From Candidatus Obscuribacterales bacterium (GTDB taxonomy: Bacteria; Cyanobacteriota; Vampirovibrionia; Obscuribacterales; Obscuribacteraceae), in assembly GCA_019746975.1 (NCBI GenBank), contig JAIERK010000080.1, positions 29,066 through 93,065 on the forward strand: a stretch of DNA of 64,000 bases. The letters are read 5' to 3'. The position numbers and the translations under genes were made by a program. The notes beneath the pieces are model-generated. The model was not told the DNA's origin. It made no database searches and was given only the letters and a program-made list of their open reading frames with translations. Below are positions 36,982-47,519 of the stretch, in pieces. Position 1 is the stretch's first letter. Each line of letters starts with the position of its first letter.

Positions 36982-38157
36982 ATGGTCACTGGGATACTTG
37001 AACAAATTGGTGCGAAAAGCCCGATAGCCGACATCGCCGCTAAAGTCGCAGACGGGGTCAGACTAACGAGGGAAGACGCTTTACGGCTCTATCAATGCGA
37101 AGACCTGCTGAGCGTGGGCATGCTCGCAGAATTCGCCCGCCGACGAATGGCAGGCGAAGGCAAAGAAAAGCACGTGTATTACATCCACAACATGCACCTC
37201 AATCCGACCAATTTTTGCGTTGAGACATGCAGATTTTGTTCCTACGCCAATCCTGGCAATGACAGCTACACCTGGACCGTGGATCGTGTGCTCGATGAAG
37301 CACGCAAAGGTGTCAATCTCGGCATCAGTGAGATCCACATGGTAGGCGGTCTCAACCCTATTTGCGATCTCGACTACTACGAAGAAGTCTTATCTACCAT
37401 AAAAAAAGAGTTTCCGCATATCCATCTCAAGGCTATGACGGCGGTCGAAATCGAGTACCTTTCGAATCTCGAAGGTATCACCTATGAAGAGACTCTTCGT
37501 AGGCTGATGGCGGCTGGTTTGGAAAGTATGCCTGGTGGTGGCGCCGAGATTTTTGATGATGCCGTGCGCGAGAAAATGGCAGTGAAAAAGACGCCTGCAC
37601 ATGTCTGGCTTGAAATTCACGGAGTCGCACATAGTCTGGGTTTGAAGTCGACCGCTACAATGCTGACCGGTATCGGCGAGAACACAGAAAACAAAGTAGA
37701 CCACATGCTGTTGCTCAGAGAACAGCAGGATAAATCAAAAGGATTTATGTGCTTCATTCCATTGAAGTGCTATTACGAAGGCACCAATATTGCCGACGAA
37801 GTAAAAGAGCCCAGTCATGATGACCTTCTTCGCGATATCGCAATTGGACGACTTCTGCTCGATAACTTCCCGCACATCAAGGCCTACTGGATACAACTAG
37901 GGGAATCCCTCGCTCAAGTAGCGCTCTCCTTTGGCGCGGACGATATGGACGGCACGATTCTCGAAGAAAAGATTACTCACGCCGCTGGTGCCAAGACGCC
38001 ATTGCAACTGGCGAAAGAGCGGATGGAAGAGCTCATCTCCAAGGCTGGGTATACACCGGTAGAACGTGATACCATATACAATATCAAGCGCGTGGTTGAC
38101 ACGGTCGCGCACGACGAGGTGCCTCTGCGAGACAGAGTGGCATCGTTGATCGGCTAG
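36982..38157 (+). CDS. mqnE: radical SAM aminodeoxyfutalosine synthase
   Basis: MqnE joins the adenosyl group of SAM to 3-[(1-carboxyvinyl)oxy]benzoate in the futalosine route to menaquinone. The iron-sulfur cysteines are C79, C83 and C86 in FCVETCRFCSY. Family features include MPGGGAEIF, HNMHLNPTNFCV and the late FGADDMDGTILEEKITHAAGA. The related enzymes MqnC and CofH share the fold, but the DMDGTI..EKITH.AGA ending favours MqnE. The ATG at 36982 is chosen because GAGGA (36970-36974) lies seven bases upstream; a TTG at 36952 would add ten residues. No other menaquinone gene is nearby, which is common for the futalosine pathway. Confidence 0.85.
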   Translation: MVTGILEQIGAKSPIADIAAKVADGVRLTREDALRLYQCEDLLSVGMLAEFARRRMAGEGKEKHVYYIHNMHLNPTNFCVETCRFCSYANPGNDSYTWTVDRVLDEARKGVNLGISEIHMVGGLNPICDLDYYEEVLSTIKKEFPHIHLKAMTAVEIEYLSNLEGITYEETLRRLMAAGLESMPGGGAEIFDDAVREKMAVKKTPAHVWLEIHGVAHSLGLKSTATMLTGIGENTENKVDHMLLLREQQDKSKGFMCFIPLKCYYEGTNIADEVKEPSHDDLLRDIAIGRLLLDNFPHIKAYWIQLGESLAQVALSFGADDMDGTILEEKITHAAGAKTPLQLAKERMEELISKAGYTPVERDTIYNIKRVVDTVAHDEVPLRDRVASLIG

Positions 38158-38341
38158 TGTATTTATTCTGTATTGCAGTACTCGTTAACTCGTCACCGCA
38201 GATGGTATCAGTGCTACGGCATTGAAATTGACTACCTGCACGGTCTGCTCGATGTTCCGGCGATCAAAAATTTGGAAACCGGTTGTTCGAAATGAGTGAC
38301 AGGCGGCACTGTTTCGCGATTCGATCTATTGGCATATGGAT

Positions 38342-38420
38342 AACTCTTATTATACGAGTTGATGAAACGTTTGTAATTTTCTTGCAACAAACTGGAGCGA
38401 CGCACGTCTCAGGGTGAGAC
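38342..38420. repeat. three stacked inverted repeats upstream of the repetitive secreted protein
   Basis: Within the 409-bp gap after mqnE I see an imperfect 19-bp palindrome (AACTCTTATTATACGAGTT, 38342-38360), GTTTGT/ACAAAC (38369-38392) and GTCTC/GAGAC (38406-38420). They may be operators or leader hairpins. The rest of the gap (38158-38566) contains no gene. Confidence 0.4.
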
Positions 38421-38566
38421 CGAGTTTGTTTTGCAGAAAAAAATGTCTTGGCTGTCAATAAGTGTTGACGGTGAGCACTATTTTGTTCTGAACGAGCTAC
38501 ATAAAAATAGGTCCGTGGGAACAAGAGCATTTTTCGTGTGAAAGACCATATTAGGAGGTCAATACA

Positions 38567-40537
38567 ATGATTCGCTTAGCCATATCCATCTCTCTGGTGG
38601 CGCTAGCTTGCTTGTCGATTGAGCCGGCGTCGGCTCAGATGGGACGATTCGACTTCGACCGAGTCGATCGAATGCAAGCTGAGCAAGATCAGAAGATTAC
38701 TCAAGCCCTCAACACTGGTAAGTTGACCCAGGGCGAAGCCAGTCGCTTGCGGTCAAGAATGCAAGAGGTTGCCTCCTTAGAGGCTCAGCTCAAGCAGTCA
38801 GGAGACAGTCTCTCGCGCGAAGAAAGACGTGACCTGATTGGCAAGCTCGAAAACATCAATGCTGCGATCGACAAAGAGGTCAACGATGGAAGATTTGGTG
38901 GTCTTGGAGAGATTATCGGTGGTGCCAACATAAATTCTAAACAGGCGAACATCGAACAACGTATCGCGCAGGGCGTTCGCGACGGTAGCATTACGAACCA
39001 GGAAGCGGCGGACTTGCGAGTCAAAGCTAGCCGCGTCGGTGAACTGGAAAATCAAATGCGCGTCGGCGGATTGTCAGTCGCTGAGCGCGAAAGACTCAAT
39101 GATGAATTGAATAGATTAAACGATGATGTGCACCGTCAAATGCGCGATGGAGATACTGCCAACACTCCGGGTAGAGGTGATGCAGCAGTCGTCACCAGGC
39201 AGGCAGAACTCAATAGCCGCATTGACGCAGGTCTGCGTTCGGGCAAACTGACCAGTGCCGAGGGCACCCGATTGAAGGCGTCAGCCGCGACTATCGCAAA
39301 TCTCGAATCTAGACTGAGGGGCGGTGGACTTTCGCCGAGCGAGCGCTCCAGTCTCAACGACGAGTTAAACAGATTGTCGCGAGAGATCGAACGTCAGATC
39401 AACGATTTCGAGACCGCTCAAAATCTCAGAAATCGCTGGACTCCTCCCGTTTTCAACTATGACTTCGGTAGTGTCGATCGCATGCAAGCCGACCAGGAAA
39501 GAAGAATTACCGAAGGTCTGCGCTCTGGTAAACTCTCGCCGCGCGAAGCAGAACGTCTAAGACAGAAGCTTGCGGAAGTGGCTCAGCTCGAATCTAGGCT
39601 TCGACGATCAGGCTTAGCCTGGAATGAAGCTCGCGTGCTGACCGACAGGCTCGAATTGATCGGCGATCAGATTGATAGCGAGCTCAATGACGGTAAGTTT
39701 AGCGGATTCTTCCAGCTCTTCTCCGGTGCAAAAATCGACTCCCAACAAGCTTACATTGACTTTCGAATCAACGAAGGGCTGCGCAATGGTAGCTTGACCA
39801 ACCAGGAAGCTACTCAACTTAGAAGCGACTACAATCGCATCAACACTCTTGAGGCTCGCTTGCGTGCCGGCGGTTTGTCCAACTTCGAGCGAGATGATAT
39901 CAGCTATGAGCTTAACAAACTGAGCAACCAGGTCTATCGTCAGATGCACGACGTTCAAACTGCGTACAAGCCGAGACCCTCGACTCCTTATGTTGGGTTC
40001 GGCAATCGCGGCTCGTGGGCGCCACAATATGATTACTCGGTAAGCGCTCGCGCTCTACAGGAGCAGCGTCGTAAGGCTAAGGATGCCTTCAAGACAGGCA
40101 AAATCAATCGCAGACAATACAATAACCTGCTTGCGAAGATTCAGGCTGTATCCAACATCGAGATCGAACTGAAAAACTCGAACACAGGACGTATGTCGTG
40201 GAGAGACCGGTTGCGGATGCAAGACGAACTCGATACGCTCGCTCACGATGTCGATCGAGCAATTAATCGACGCGGTGGGGATCGATTCAACAACCTAGAC
40301 GCCAAACAGGCGGGCATTCAGCAGGTCATCTCTGCTGGAGTCCAGGATGGAAGCCTAAGCCGACGCGAGGCATCAGAGCTGCAAAACAAATACACTCGTA
40401 TTTCGGATATCGAAACTCGATTGCGCGCTTCCGGCAACGTACTCAATGCCAACGAACGCGATGCTTTGAGCCGTGAGCTCAATCAATTGAGTCAGGAGGT
40501 CTATCAACAGCGTCATGATCGAAATCGCACGTTTTAG
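38567..40537 (+). CDS. secreted helical repeat protein
   Basis: The 656-residue protein has a signal peptide (LAISISLVALACLS, cut near ASAQ) and a good ribosome site (AGGAGGT at 38553-38559). The mature protein is built from related helical units of about 60-75 residues with the pattern R(I/L)..G(L/I)(R/N)(S/D)G.L(T/S)..EA..LR....I..LE..LR..GLS..ER..L, seen at least six times. No enzyme motif is present. Such amphipathic repeats may coat surfaces, bind membranes or polymers, or form filaments; this is inference. A strong terminator follows. Confidence 0.75.
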   Translation: MIRLAISISLVALACLSIEPASAQMGRFDFDRVDRMQAEQDQKITQALNTGKLTQGEASRLRSRMQEVASLEAQLKQSGDSLSREERRDLIGKLENINAAIDKEVNDGRFGGLGEIIGGANINSKQANIEQRIAQGVRDGSITNQEAADLRVKASRVGELENQMRVGGLSVAERERLNDELNRLNDDVHRQMRDGDTANTPGRGDAAVVTRQAELNSRIDAGLRSGKLTSAEGTRLKASAATIANLESRLRGGGLSPSERSSLNDELNRLSREIERQINDFETAQNLRNRWTPPVFNYDFGSVDRMQADQERRITEGLRSGKLSPREAERLRQKLAEVAQLESRLRRSGLAWNEARVLTDRLELIGDQIDSELNDGKFSGFFQLFSGAKIDSQQAYIDFRINEGLRNGSLTNQEATQLRSDYNRINTLEARLRAGGLSNFERDDISYELNKLSNQVYRQMHDVQTAYKPRPSTPYVGFGNRGSWAPQYDYSVSARALQEQRRKAKDAFKTGKINRRQYNNLLAKIQAVSNIEIELKNSNTGRMSWRDRLRMQDELDTLAHDVDRAINRRGGDRFNNLDAKQAGIQQVISAGVQDGSLSRREASELQNKYTRISDIETRLRASGNVLNANERDALSRELNQLSQEVYQQRHDRNRTF

Positions 40538-40576
40538 AGTCGCCCAAGGCAATCTGAAAACGGTCGTTTGATTTGT

Positions 40577-40612
40577 AAAAAACCTCTCCTAACCTCGGAG
40601 AGGTTTTTTTTC
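40577..40612 (+). terminator. Rho-independent terminator
   Basis: AACCTCTCC (40581-40589) pairs perfectly with GGAGAGGTT (40597-40605) over a 7-base loop and is followed by a run of T. It lies 40 bp after the repeat protein gene. A-T stretches continue to about 40635. The remaining bases up to 40834 hold no gene. Confidence 0.9.
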
Positions 40613-40834
40613 TTTGAAAAAATTTTTTTTCCGGTTTAGATACACCAAAAAAGATTCGCTTTTGACGCGAAAAACTTGAGATATTGCGGGCTGCCGAACT
40701 TTTGATACTCGTGAATGGCGAAGCTTGGAAAGATAATCTGCGTCAATGTCTGCGTATTTTCCCCACGGAGGACACTATTTGTTCACAAAATCACAATACA
40801 TTTTCACTCAAGCCGCCGACGTAACGGAATATAG

Positions 40835-41524
40835 ATGGTAAATAAACAGATAGATGCCCCTCACCAGCCCCCCGCTGGTGCCGATGATAATCTGCACAAC
40901 ATATTCATCAAGGACGTCCTCAACCCTCCAGCCGAGGACTCCACGAAAAACACTCCTAAGAAGGAGCCCGAAAAAAGCGAGACTACGCCCGGACCGAATC
41001 CGCTTTTTACATCTGGCGAAATGCTAATCATTCCTCCCGTGATGGCCGATATCGGTCAGCCGAAAGGCGACGAACAATCTGGGAAAAAAGGCGAAACTGA
41101 TAAAAAAGGTGATGGCAAGAAGCTGCCCTATCGCTCGCCCTTTGGCTCTGTCCAAGATACGGTCAACTATCTTGATTTAGATAACTCGTTCAAACAAAAA
41201 GCCAGACCATTTGATCCGCTTACCCCCTTTGTCGGACCGCAACCTCAGAAACCTGGGGACAAACCGGACGTGAAGAAGGCGGAGGTCTTGCCGCTACCGA
41301 AGCTAGAGATCCCGAAAGATGCGCTGAAGCCGGATGCGAAGAAAGACGCGCCTTTGGCGCCGCCTGTGAAACCGGAAGATAAAAAAGATGCGCCGAAGCC
41401 GGACGCGAAGAAAGACGCGCCGCTAGTGCCGCCTGTGAAACCGGAAGATAAAAAAGATGCGGTGAAGCCGGATGCGAAGAAAGACGCGCCTTTAGCGCCG
41501 CCTGTGAAACCGGATGATAAATAA
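40835..41524 (+). CDS. N-terminal fragment of a papain-like peptidase gene (ends at an in-frame stop)
   Basis: This 229-residue piece has no signal peptide. It is Pro/Asp/Lys-rich and disordered. The end consists of 23-residue repeats beginning KPDAKKDAPL and ending PPVKPEDKK. The third repeat (41465-41533) is cut by TAA at 41522-41524, where all other copies have lysine (AAA or AAG). The reading frame continues without any other stop to 44482. I therefore read this and the next entry as one original gene of about 1215 codons interrupted by a single base change. Confidence 0.7.
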   Translation: MVNKQIDAPHQPPAGADDNLHNIFIKDVLNPPAEDSTKNTPKKEPEKSETTPGPNPLFTSGEMLIIPPVMADIGQPKGDEQSGKKGETDKKGDGKKLPYRSPFGSVQDTVNYLDLDNSFKQKARPFDPLTPFVGPQPQKPGDKPDVKKAEVLPLPKLEIPKDALKPDAKKDAPLAPPVKPEDKKDAPKPDAKKDAPLVPPVKPEDKKDAVKPDAKKDAPLAPPVKPDDK

Positions 41525-41660
41525 GATGCGCCGAAGCCGGACGCGAAGAAAGACGCGCCGAAGCCGGATGCGAAGAAAGACGCGCCGCTAGTGCCGCCTG
41601 TGAAACCGGAAGATAAGAAAGATGCGCCGAAGCCGGACGCGAAGAAAGACACTCCAGTAG
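41327..41660 (+). repeat. 69-bp tandem repeats encoding a Lys/Pro/Ala-rich linker
   Basis: Units start at 41327, 41396 and 41465; a short 27-bp unit follows at 41534, and further copies begin at 41561 and 41630. Each full unit encodes 23 residues. The third unit carries the stop. Such repeats can grow and shrink by slippage, and probably form a flexible spacer. Confidence 0.85.
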
Positions 41661-44482
41661 TACCGCCTGCGAAACCGGAAGTGCCGCCGCAAGATCCCAA
41701 GAAAGAGATAGCACAGCCTCCGAAACCGGATGTGCCCAAAGATGGTCCCAAGGGCGAAACTCTGCCTCCGCCGAAACCGGCAGAGCAGATGGGACCGCCC
41801 AAGCCGGCAGAGCAAATGGGTCCACCCAAACCGCCTGAGGTTGCCAAACCGAAACTTCCTGTTGATGCGGCCGACGGCAAGGGCCAATGGTCTGCCACCG
41901 ATGCTGGTGGCTGGCAGTTTAAAGACAAATTTGGCAAGGTCAGCGCAGAGCACCCCGACTTTCCTGGCCGAAAGGTGACGGATGTCGCGAAGCAAGAAGA
42001 CGGCAGCGTCAAAATTACGCTCGACAATGGAAAGATCGTGCGTGAACGTGCCGATGGTGGAAAGCTTCAGTACCCCAGCGAGGACGCCTTCAAGAAGAAT
42101 CAACCCAACGAAGTTACTGGACGATTCCAGGATATCGAATGGGACGGCGATAAAATGAAGAGCTACTTCGATGTAGCTCAGAAAAAGCAGTTCCACCAGG
42201 TCGATAAGGACAAGTGGGTCGAAGATCCGAAGGCAGCGAAGGCTATGGAAGCCGCTGACAAGGCGGCCGAATCTCAGACGCCGAATCCTACATTCAATGA
42301 AACCAACGTCCTGGCTGCTGTCAAGCTTGCGAAGGACAAGGGGCAACCGCTCGTCAGTATGCTGACGGCCGACGGTAAGCTGACCGAAGCACAACAAGCG
42401 GCGATGAAGAACAATCCGACTAACGCGGTGTTCGTCGTCATCAACAACCAGAAGGCGGACTCGATGATGCGCGCGGGTATGGAACCTACCGCGTATTCGG
42501 CGCTCCGCGACCTCAGTGGAGCTGGCGGTCAAGTAGGCAACATCAAGGTCGGTTTCGTCGGTAAGTTCGACGCGAAAACCTTCGGCGACGGGGCAAAGGC
42601 TTCCAAGACCGGCACCGTGGAAGAAGTTATGGCTACCATCAAGCCACCAGTACCGCCCAAGCGCGACGTGCAGCTAGACGGTGCGACAGGTACGTTGACG
42701 CAAACCTATCTAGACGGACCAGCTAAGGGTACTCGTGAAGAGGTAAGAGCCAACGGCATTCGAGAGACCTATAACACGGATGGATCGATGAAAGTGGAAG
42801 TGCCGACTTACAAAGGCGGCAAGTTTGTTTTCACCTTCAAAGATCAATTCAGTAAAGACAAGCAGACTCTTCAGAATCCAGAGGAGTTGAGAATTGTCTC
42901 GTCAACAGGTTCTGAGTCTGTCTGGAAGAAGGGCGAGAAAGAATATACTGCCGGAACCACGAAGTGGAAAGCCGATATCTCGCTCACCAAAGATGGTACC
43001 TACTCATACGCCGAGAAAGATGGCGGTGAAACACATAGTCAGACTATAGCCGGCCTAATCGAAGAGACTAATCCGAAAGAGAAATCGACACTTGTGAAAG
43101 ACAAGGATCGAGTTCTCAAGGCAAAAGTCGGCGATCAGGAGCTTCAAGTTGATTACGGTAAGGATGGAAAACCGTCTGAGTATCGTCACGTCAACGAAAA
43201 TCGCAAACTGACGAAGAACACCGATGGCAGTTGGTCGGACGCGCCGATCGATGGCAACAAGCCATATACAAAACCATCAGACTTCGAAAAAGACATTTAT
43301 GCGCATAAAGATCTGGATCCGATTCAGAAGATGCGTATGATCGAAAACACCAAGAAGTTCGATGCGATGACCAAGTTCTCGGATTCCGAGAAGAAGGAAG
43401 TCTACAAACACGCAGATCGTCTGTTGAAAGGGCGCAGCGACTCCGCTATGCCTTCGAAAGAGAAGGCTGCACTCGCCGACCAATTGTTTTGGCATATTGC
43501 CAACGATACACGTAACGAGCAAGGCTACAACAATACTTGCAACGTTACCGTGCTTCGCGGGCTCTGCTTTAAAGAGCAACCGTCGGTAGTGGCAAAGCTA
43601 GCTGCTGATGTAGCCAACGATGGAGAGTTCGTCACCAAGGATGGTTCTACCATCAAACCGCCGATGGACTCGGTGCGTGCCAGAGAAGGCAGCCCAGAAG
43701 CGACATTCCCGCCCAAAGGTGGAAGAACTGCCCTAAGCAAGCTGTGGGACGTGTCGGTGATCAACGCCACATACCAGCGAGACACCAAAGACCCGTTCGG
43801 TCAGACCGTCGCGAAAGGCACCATGCAGTACGAAGAGGAACCGCCGGAAGGCCGTAGCGACACAGGCGCTCGCATCATCAGGAAGAACGGGGACGGAAGT
43901 GGGAACGATTACGTGCTGTACCTCAACAAAACGAGTGGCAGCGCGCCGTACGATGGCCCTCGTATGGGGACGTCTCGGATTGCGGATGCTTGGGAGCAAA
44001 TGACTGGGGACAAATTGCAAGGTCGTTTCTTGCTGCATAACAACCGCGGCATTGATGACCGCGCTACCTTCAGTAGAATATTCGGCTCCAAGATTGCTAG
44101 CGAAGCGGATCTAGAGAAAGCGTTGATGAGCAATGACAAAGCCAAGATCATGCAGGGCAATACAGGAATCCTCTCCCAGCGGTACAAACAACAACTGGCC
44201 GTCAACGAAGGAAAAGACCCGAACACTGTGGCCCGACCAGCAGGTGGTGAGCACGTTTGGTTGGTCACCGGATACGATCCTAAGACCAAGACTGTTACCG
44301 TGGATAATTCATGGGATCCTGGTTACGACATGCTCAGCAAAGCAGATGCTGCGACCGCTGGAAAGGATCCGAAGAAGCTCGTCACACTATCTCTCCGAGA
44401 TATGTATGAATCGATGGAGAACAGCTCCCCGGGCGAAGGTGGAACTATCCAATGGTTTATCAGAGTGAAGAAGGCGAAGTAG
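41591..44482 (+). CDS. papain-like cysteine peptidase-type protein (C-terminal part of the interrupted gene)
   Basis: The 963-residue piece is in the same frame as the preceding fragment. After the Lys/Pro linker come a domain at about 85-200, a possible thioredoxin-like region (about 230-350, with NAVFVVINNQKADSMM), beta-strand repeats (360-550) and a C-terminal domain with papain-type residues. Numbered in this piece, these are Q644 and C650 (QGYNNTC, the same six-residue spacing as papain Q19-C25), H888 (GGEHVWLV) and N906 (VDNSWDP). The C-to-H distance is longer than in papain, so a large insert is present. The GTG at 41591 is only a formal start. Activity is inferred from residues, not shown. 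Confidence 0.65.
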   Translation: MPPVKPEDKKDAPKPDAKKDTPVVPPAKPEVPPQDPKKEIAQPPKPDVPKDGPKGETLPPPKPAEQMGPPKPAEQMGPPKPPEVAKPKLPVDAADGKGQWSATDAGGWQFKDKFGKVSAEHPDFPGRKVTDVAKQEDGSVKITLDNGKIVRERADGGKLQYPSEDAFKKNQPNEVTGRFQDIEWDGDKMKSYFDVAQKKQFHQVDKDKWVEDPKAAKAMEAADKAAESQTPNPTFNETNVLAAVKLAKDKGQPLVSMLTADGKLTEAQQAAMKNNPTNAVFVVINNQKADSMMRAGMEPTAYSALRDLSGAGGQVGNIKVGFVGKFDAKTFGDGAKASKTGTVEEVMATIKPPVPPKRDVQLDGATGTLTQTYLDGPAKGTREEVRANGIRETYNTDGSMKVEVPTYKGGKFVFTFKDQFSKDKQTLQNPEELRIVSSTGSESVWKKGEKEYTAGTTKWKADISLTKDGTYSYAEKDGGETHSQTIAGLIEETNPKEKSTLVKDKDRVLKAKVGDQELQVDYGKDGKPSEYRHVNENRKLTKNTDGSWSDAPIDGNKPYTKPSDFEKDIYAHKDLDPIQKMRMIENTKKFDAMTKFSDSEKKEVYKHADRLLKGRSDSAMPSKEKAALADQLFWHIANDTRNEQGYNNTCNVTVLRGLCFKEQPSVVAKLAADVANDGEFVTKDGSTIKPPMDSVRAREGSPEATFPPKGGRTALSKLWDVSVINATYQRDTKDPFGQTVAKGTMQYEEEPPEGRSDTGARIIRKNGDGSGNDYVLYLNKTSGSAPYDGPRMGTSRIADAWEQMTGDKLQGRFLLHNNRGIDDRATFSRIFGSKIASEADLEKALMSNDKAKIMQGNTGILSQRYKQQLAVNEGKDPNTVARPAGGEHVWLVTGYDPKTKTVTVDNSWDPGYDMLSKADAATAGKDPKKLVTLSLRDMYESMENSSPGEGGTIQWFIRVKKAK

Positions 44483-44512
44483 GTGTGTTGATGGACAGAT
44501 GGGAGTATATGA

Positions 44513-45217
44513 ATGGTTGATTTCGCAGAAATGCCTCCACCACAACAGGTAGGCGACAATCGCCCGCCAGAGAGAAAGTCGATTTTGGGAAGCGTATTCG
44601 AGCGCATCACCAACTCGTCCGACAAAGGAAAAATGGCGAACAGCCAGATTCCTGATATGGCGCCGATCGAATCGGTTACTGTGCCGAAAAATTGGCAGAA
44701 AGAGTTCAACGAAGGCGTGTTTGGAGATCTCGCTAAGTCCGTGACATTCACCCCTCCTGACGCCAAGGATACGAATCTGACCGTCTACGATAGGGGCTAC
44801 CCTATTCCGACAAAGGAGGCGGACAGTTTGAAAGCCCTTCTCGGAAAACCGGCTCATAAGCTGACTGCGGACGAAATGGCTGAACTCGGTCCTGGAATTC
44901 TGGGCACCGTCGGCGATGCTTCCGCATTCAACATGACCGGTGCGTCGACGACGACAATCAACGGTAAATCGGTTTTGAAAGTCGAAGGTGATTGGAAGAC
45001 GAGTGGCAAGAAATTCGTCGGATACTACATTCCGGAAGGTAGCCCGGGTGGCAAAATGCCATCCGATAATCGTGCCATAAAAGAGATGTACTTCGAAGGA
45101 CGTGAGCCGCAATTCTCACAACATCTCCCTCAAGCGACGAAGGCGATTGAAGGCGTGACTTGGAAGTCTAACGAACCGCCTAAGACCGAGCCGAAGCCGA
45201 AGACGCGCAGGAGATAG
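44513..45217 (+). CDS. unknown protein downstream of the papain-like gene, possible partner
   Basis: This 234-residue protein is not recognised. It starts 30 bp after the papain-like gene with a good ribosome site (GGGAG about eight bases before ATG). It has no signal peptide, a Pro-rich start (MPPPQQVGDNRPPERKS), a globular middle with GKSVLKVEGDW and a Lys/Pro/Arg tail (EPKPKTRRR). The tight spacing suggests co-expression with the peptidase-like protein, for example as an inhibitor, chaperone or second effector; gene order alone supports this. Confidence 0.5.
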   Translation: MVDFAEMPPPQQVGDNRPPERKSILGSVFERITNSSDKGKMANSQIPDMAPIESVTVPKNWQKEFNEGVFGDLAKSVTFTPPDAKDTNLTVYDRGYPIPTKEADSLKALLGKPAHKLTADEMAELGPGILGTVGDASAFNMTGASTTTINGKSVLKVEGDWKTSGKKFVGYYIPEGSPGGKMPSDNRAIKEMYFEGREPQFSQHLPQATKAIEGVTWKSNEPPKTEPKPKTRRR

Positions 45218-45346
45218 GTAGGCACCAGTTGTTGTGAGCGCAGACCGAATGCCACGGTGCGGCGATTCATTGCATTGAAGACTATTGAAGACTGATGCCG
45301 CGGGCAACGCATTGCACGGCCGCATCATGGCGCCGAGACCGAGGTA

Positions 45347-45458
45347 ATGCCTTTAAAGGTATATAAATGGCTCCAAATTTATGCTTTTAAAGGCATTATT
45401 CAGAAAAATATGCTTTTAAGACATATTTTGAAGCGGTTTTCTATGCCGTTAAGAGCAT
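45347..45458. repeat. array of four 15-16 bp palindromes
   Basis: Four related palindromes lie between convergent gene ends: ATGCCTTTAAAGGTAT (45347-45362), ATGCTTTTAAAGGCAT (45381-45396), ATGCTTTTAAGACAT (45410-45424) and ATGCCGTTAAGAGCAT (45443-45458). Centres are about 34, 29 and 34 bp apart, close to three helical turns. Spacers are 18, 13 and 18 bp and are not alike. This is too short and irregular for a CRISPR array. It may be a binding array for a dimeric protein or a set of small hairpins. Bases 45218-45346 show no gene. Confidence 0.75.
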
Positions 45459-45463
45459 AATTG

Positions 45464-47311
<1,848 letters not shown>

Positions 47312-47519
47312 TTGCAATTTGTTTTGACAAGGATTGATTCAAAGAGCCGATTTTCTTCGATCTCAATTGCGTGGAATCCAGCTGTACCCCAGCTTTAATG
47401 CTAGCATTCCCTCTCGACCAGTGCTTGTCTGTTTGTGCGCTATTGGGAGCAGTAAGAAAGTTACGAGGCTCTATACTGTTCTATATTAAACACTGGTAGC
47501 TCGGCCAAGGTGGAGTTTT

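Noticed and set aside
41220..42532. Long antisense frames opposite the Lys/Pro repeat gene
   Set aside because: They are opposite-strand reflections of a repetitive coding sequence; the products are Ser/Gly/Phe repeats without a start signal.
45347..45458. Possible CRISPR array
   Set aside because: Repeats are only 15-16 bp palindromes, differ from each other, spacers are 13-18 bp, and no cas gene is nearby.
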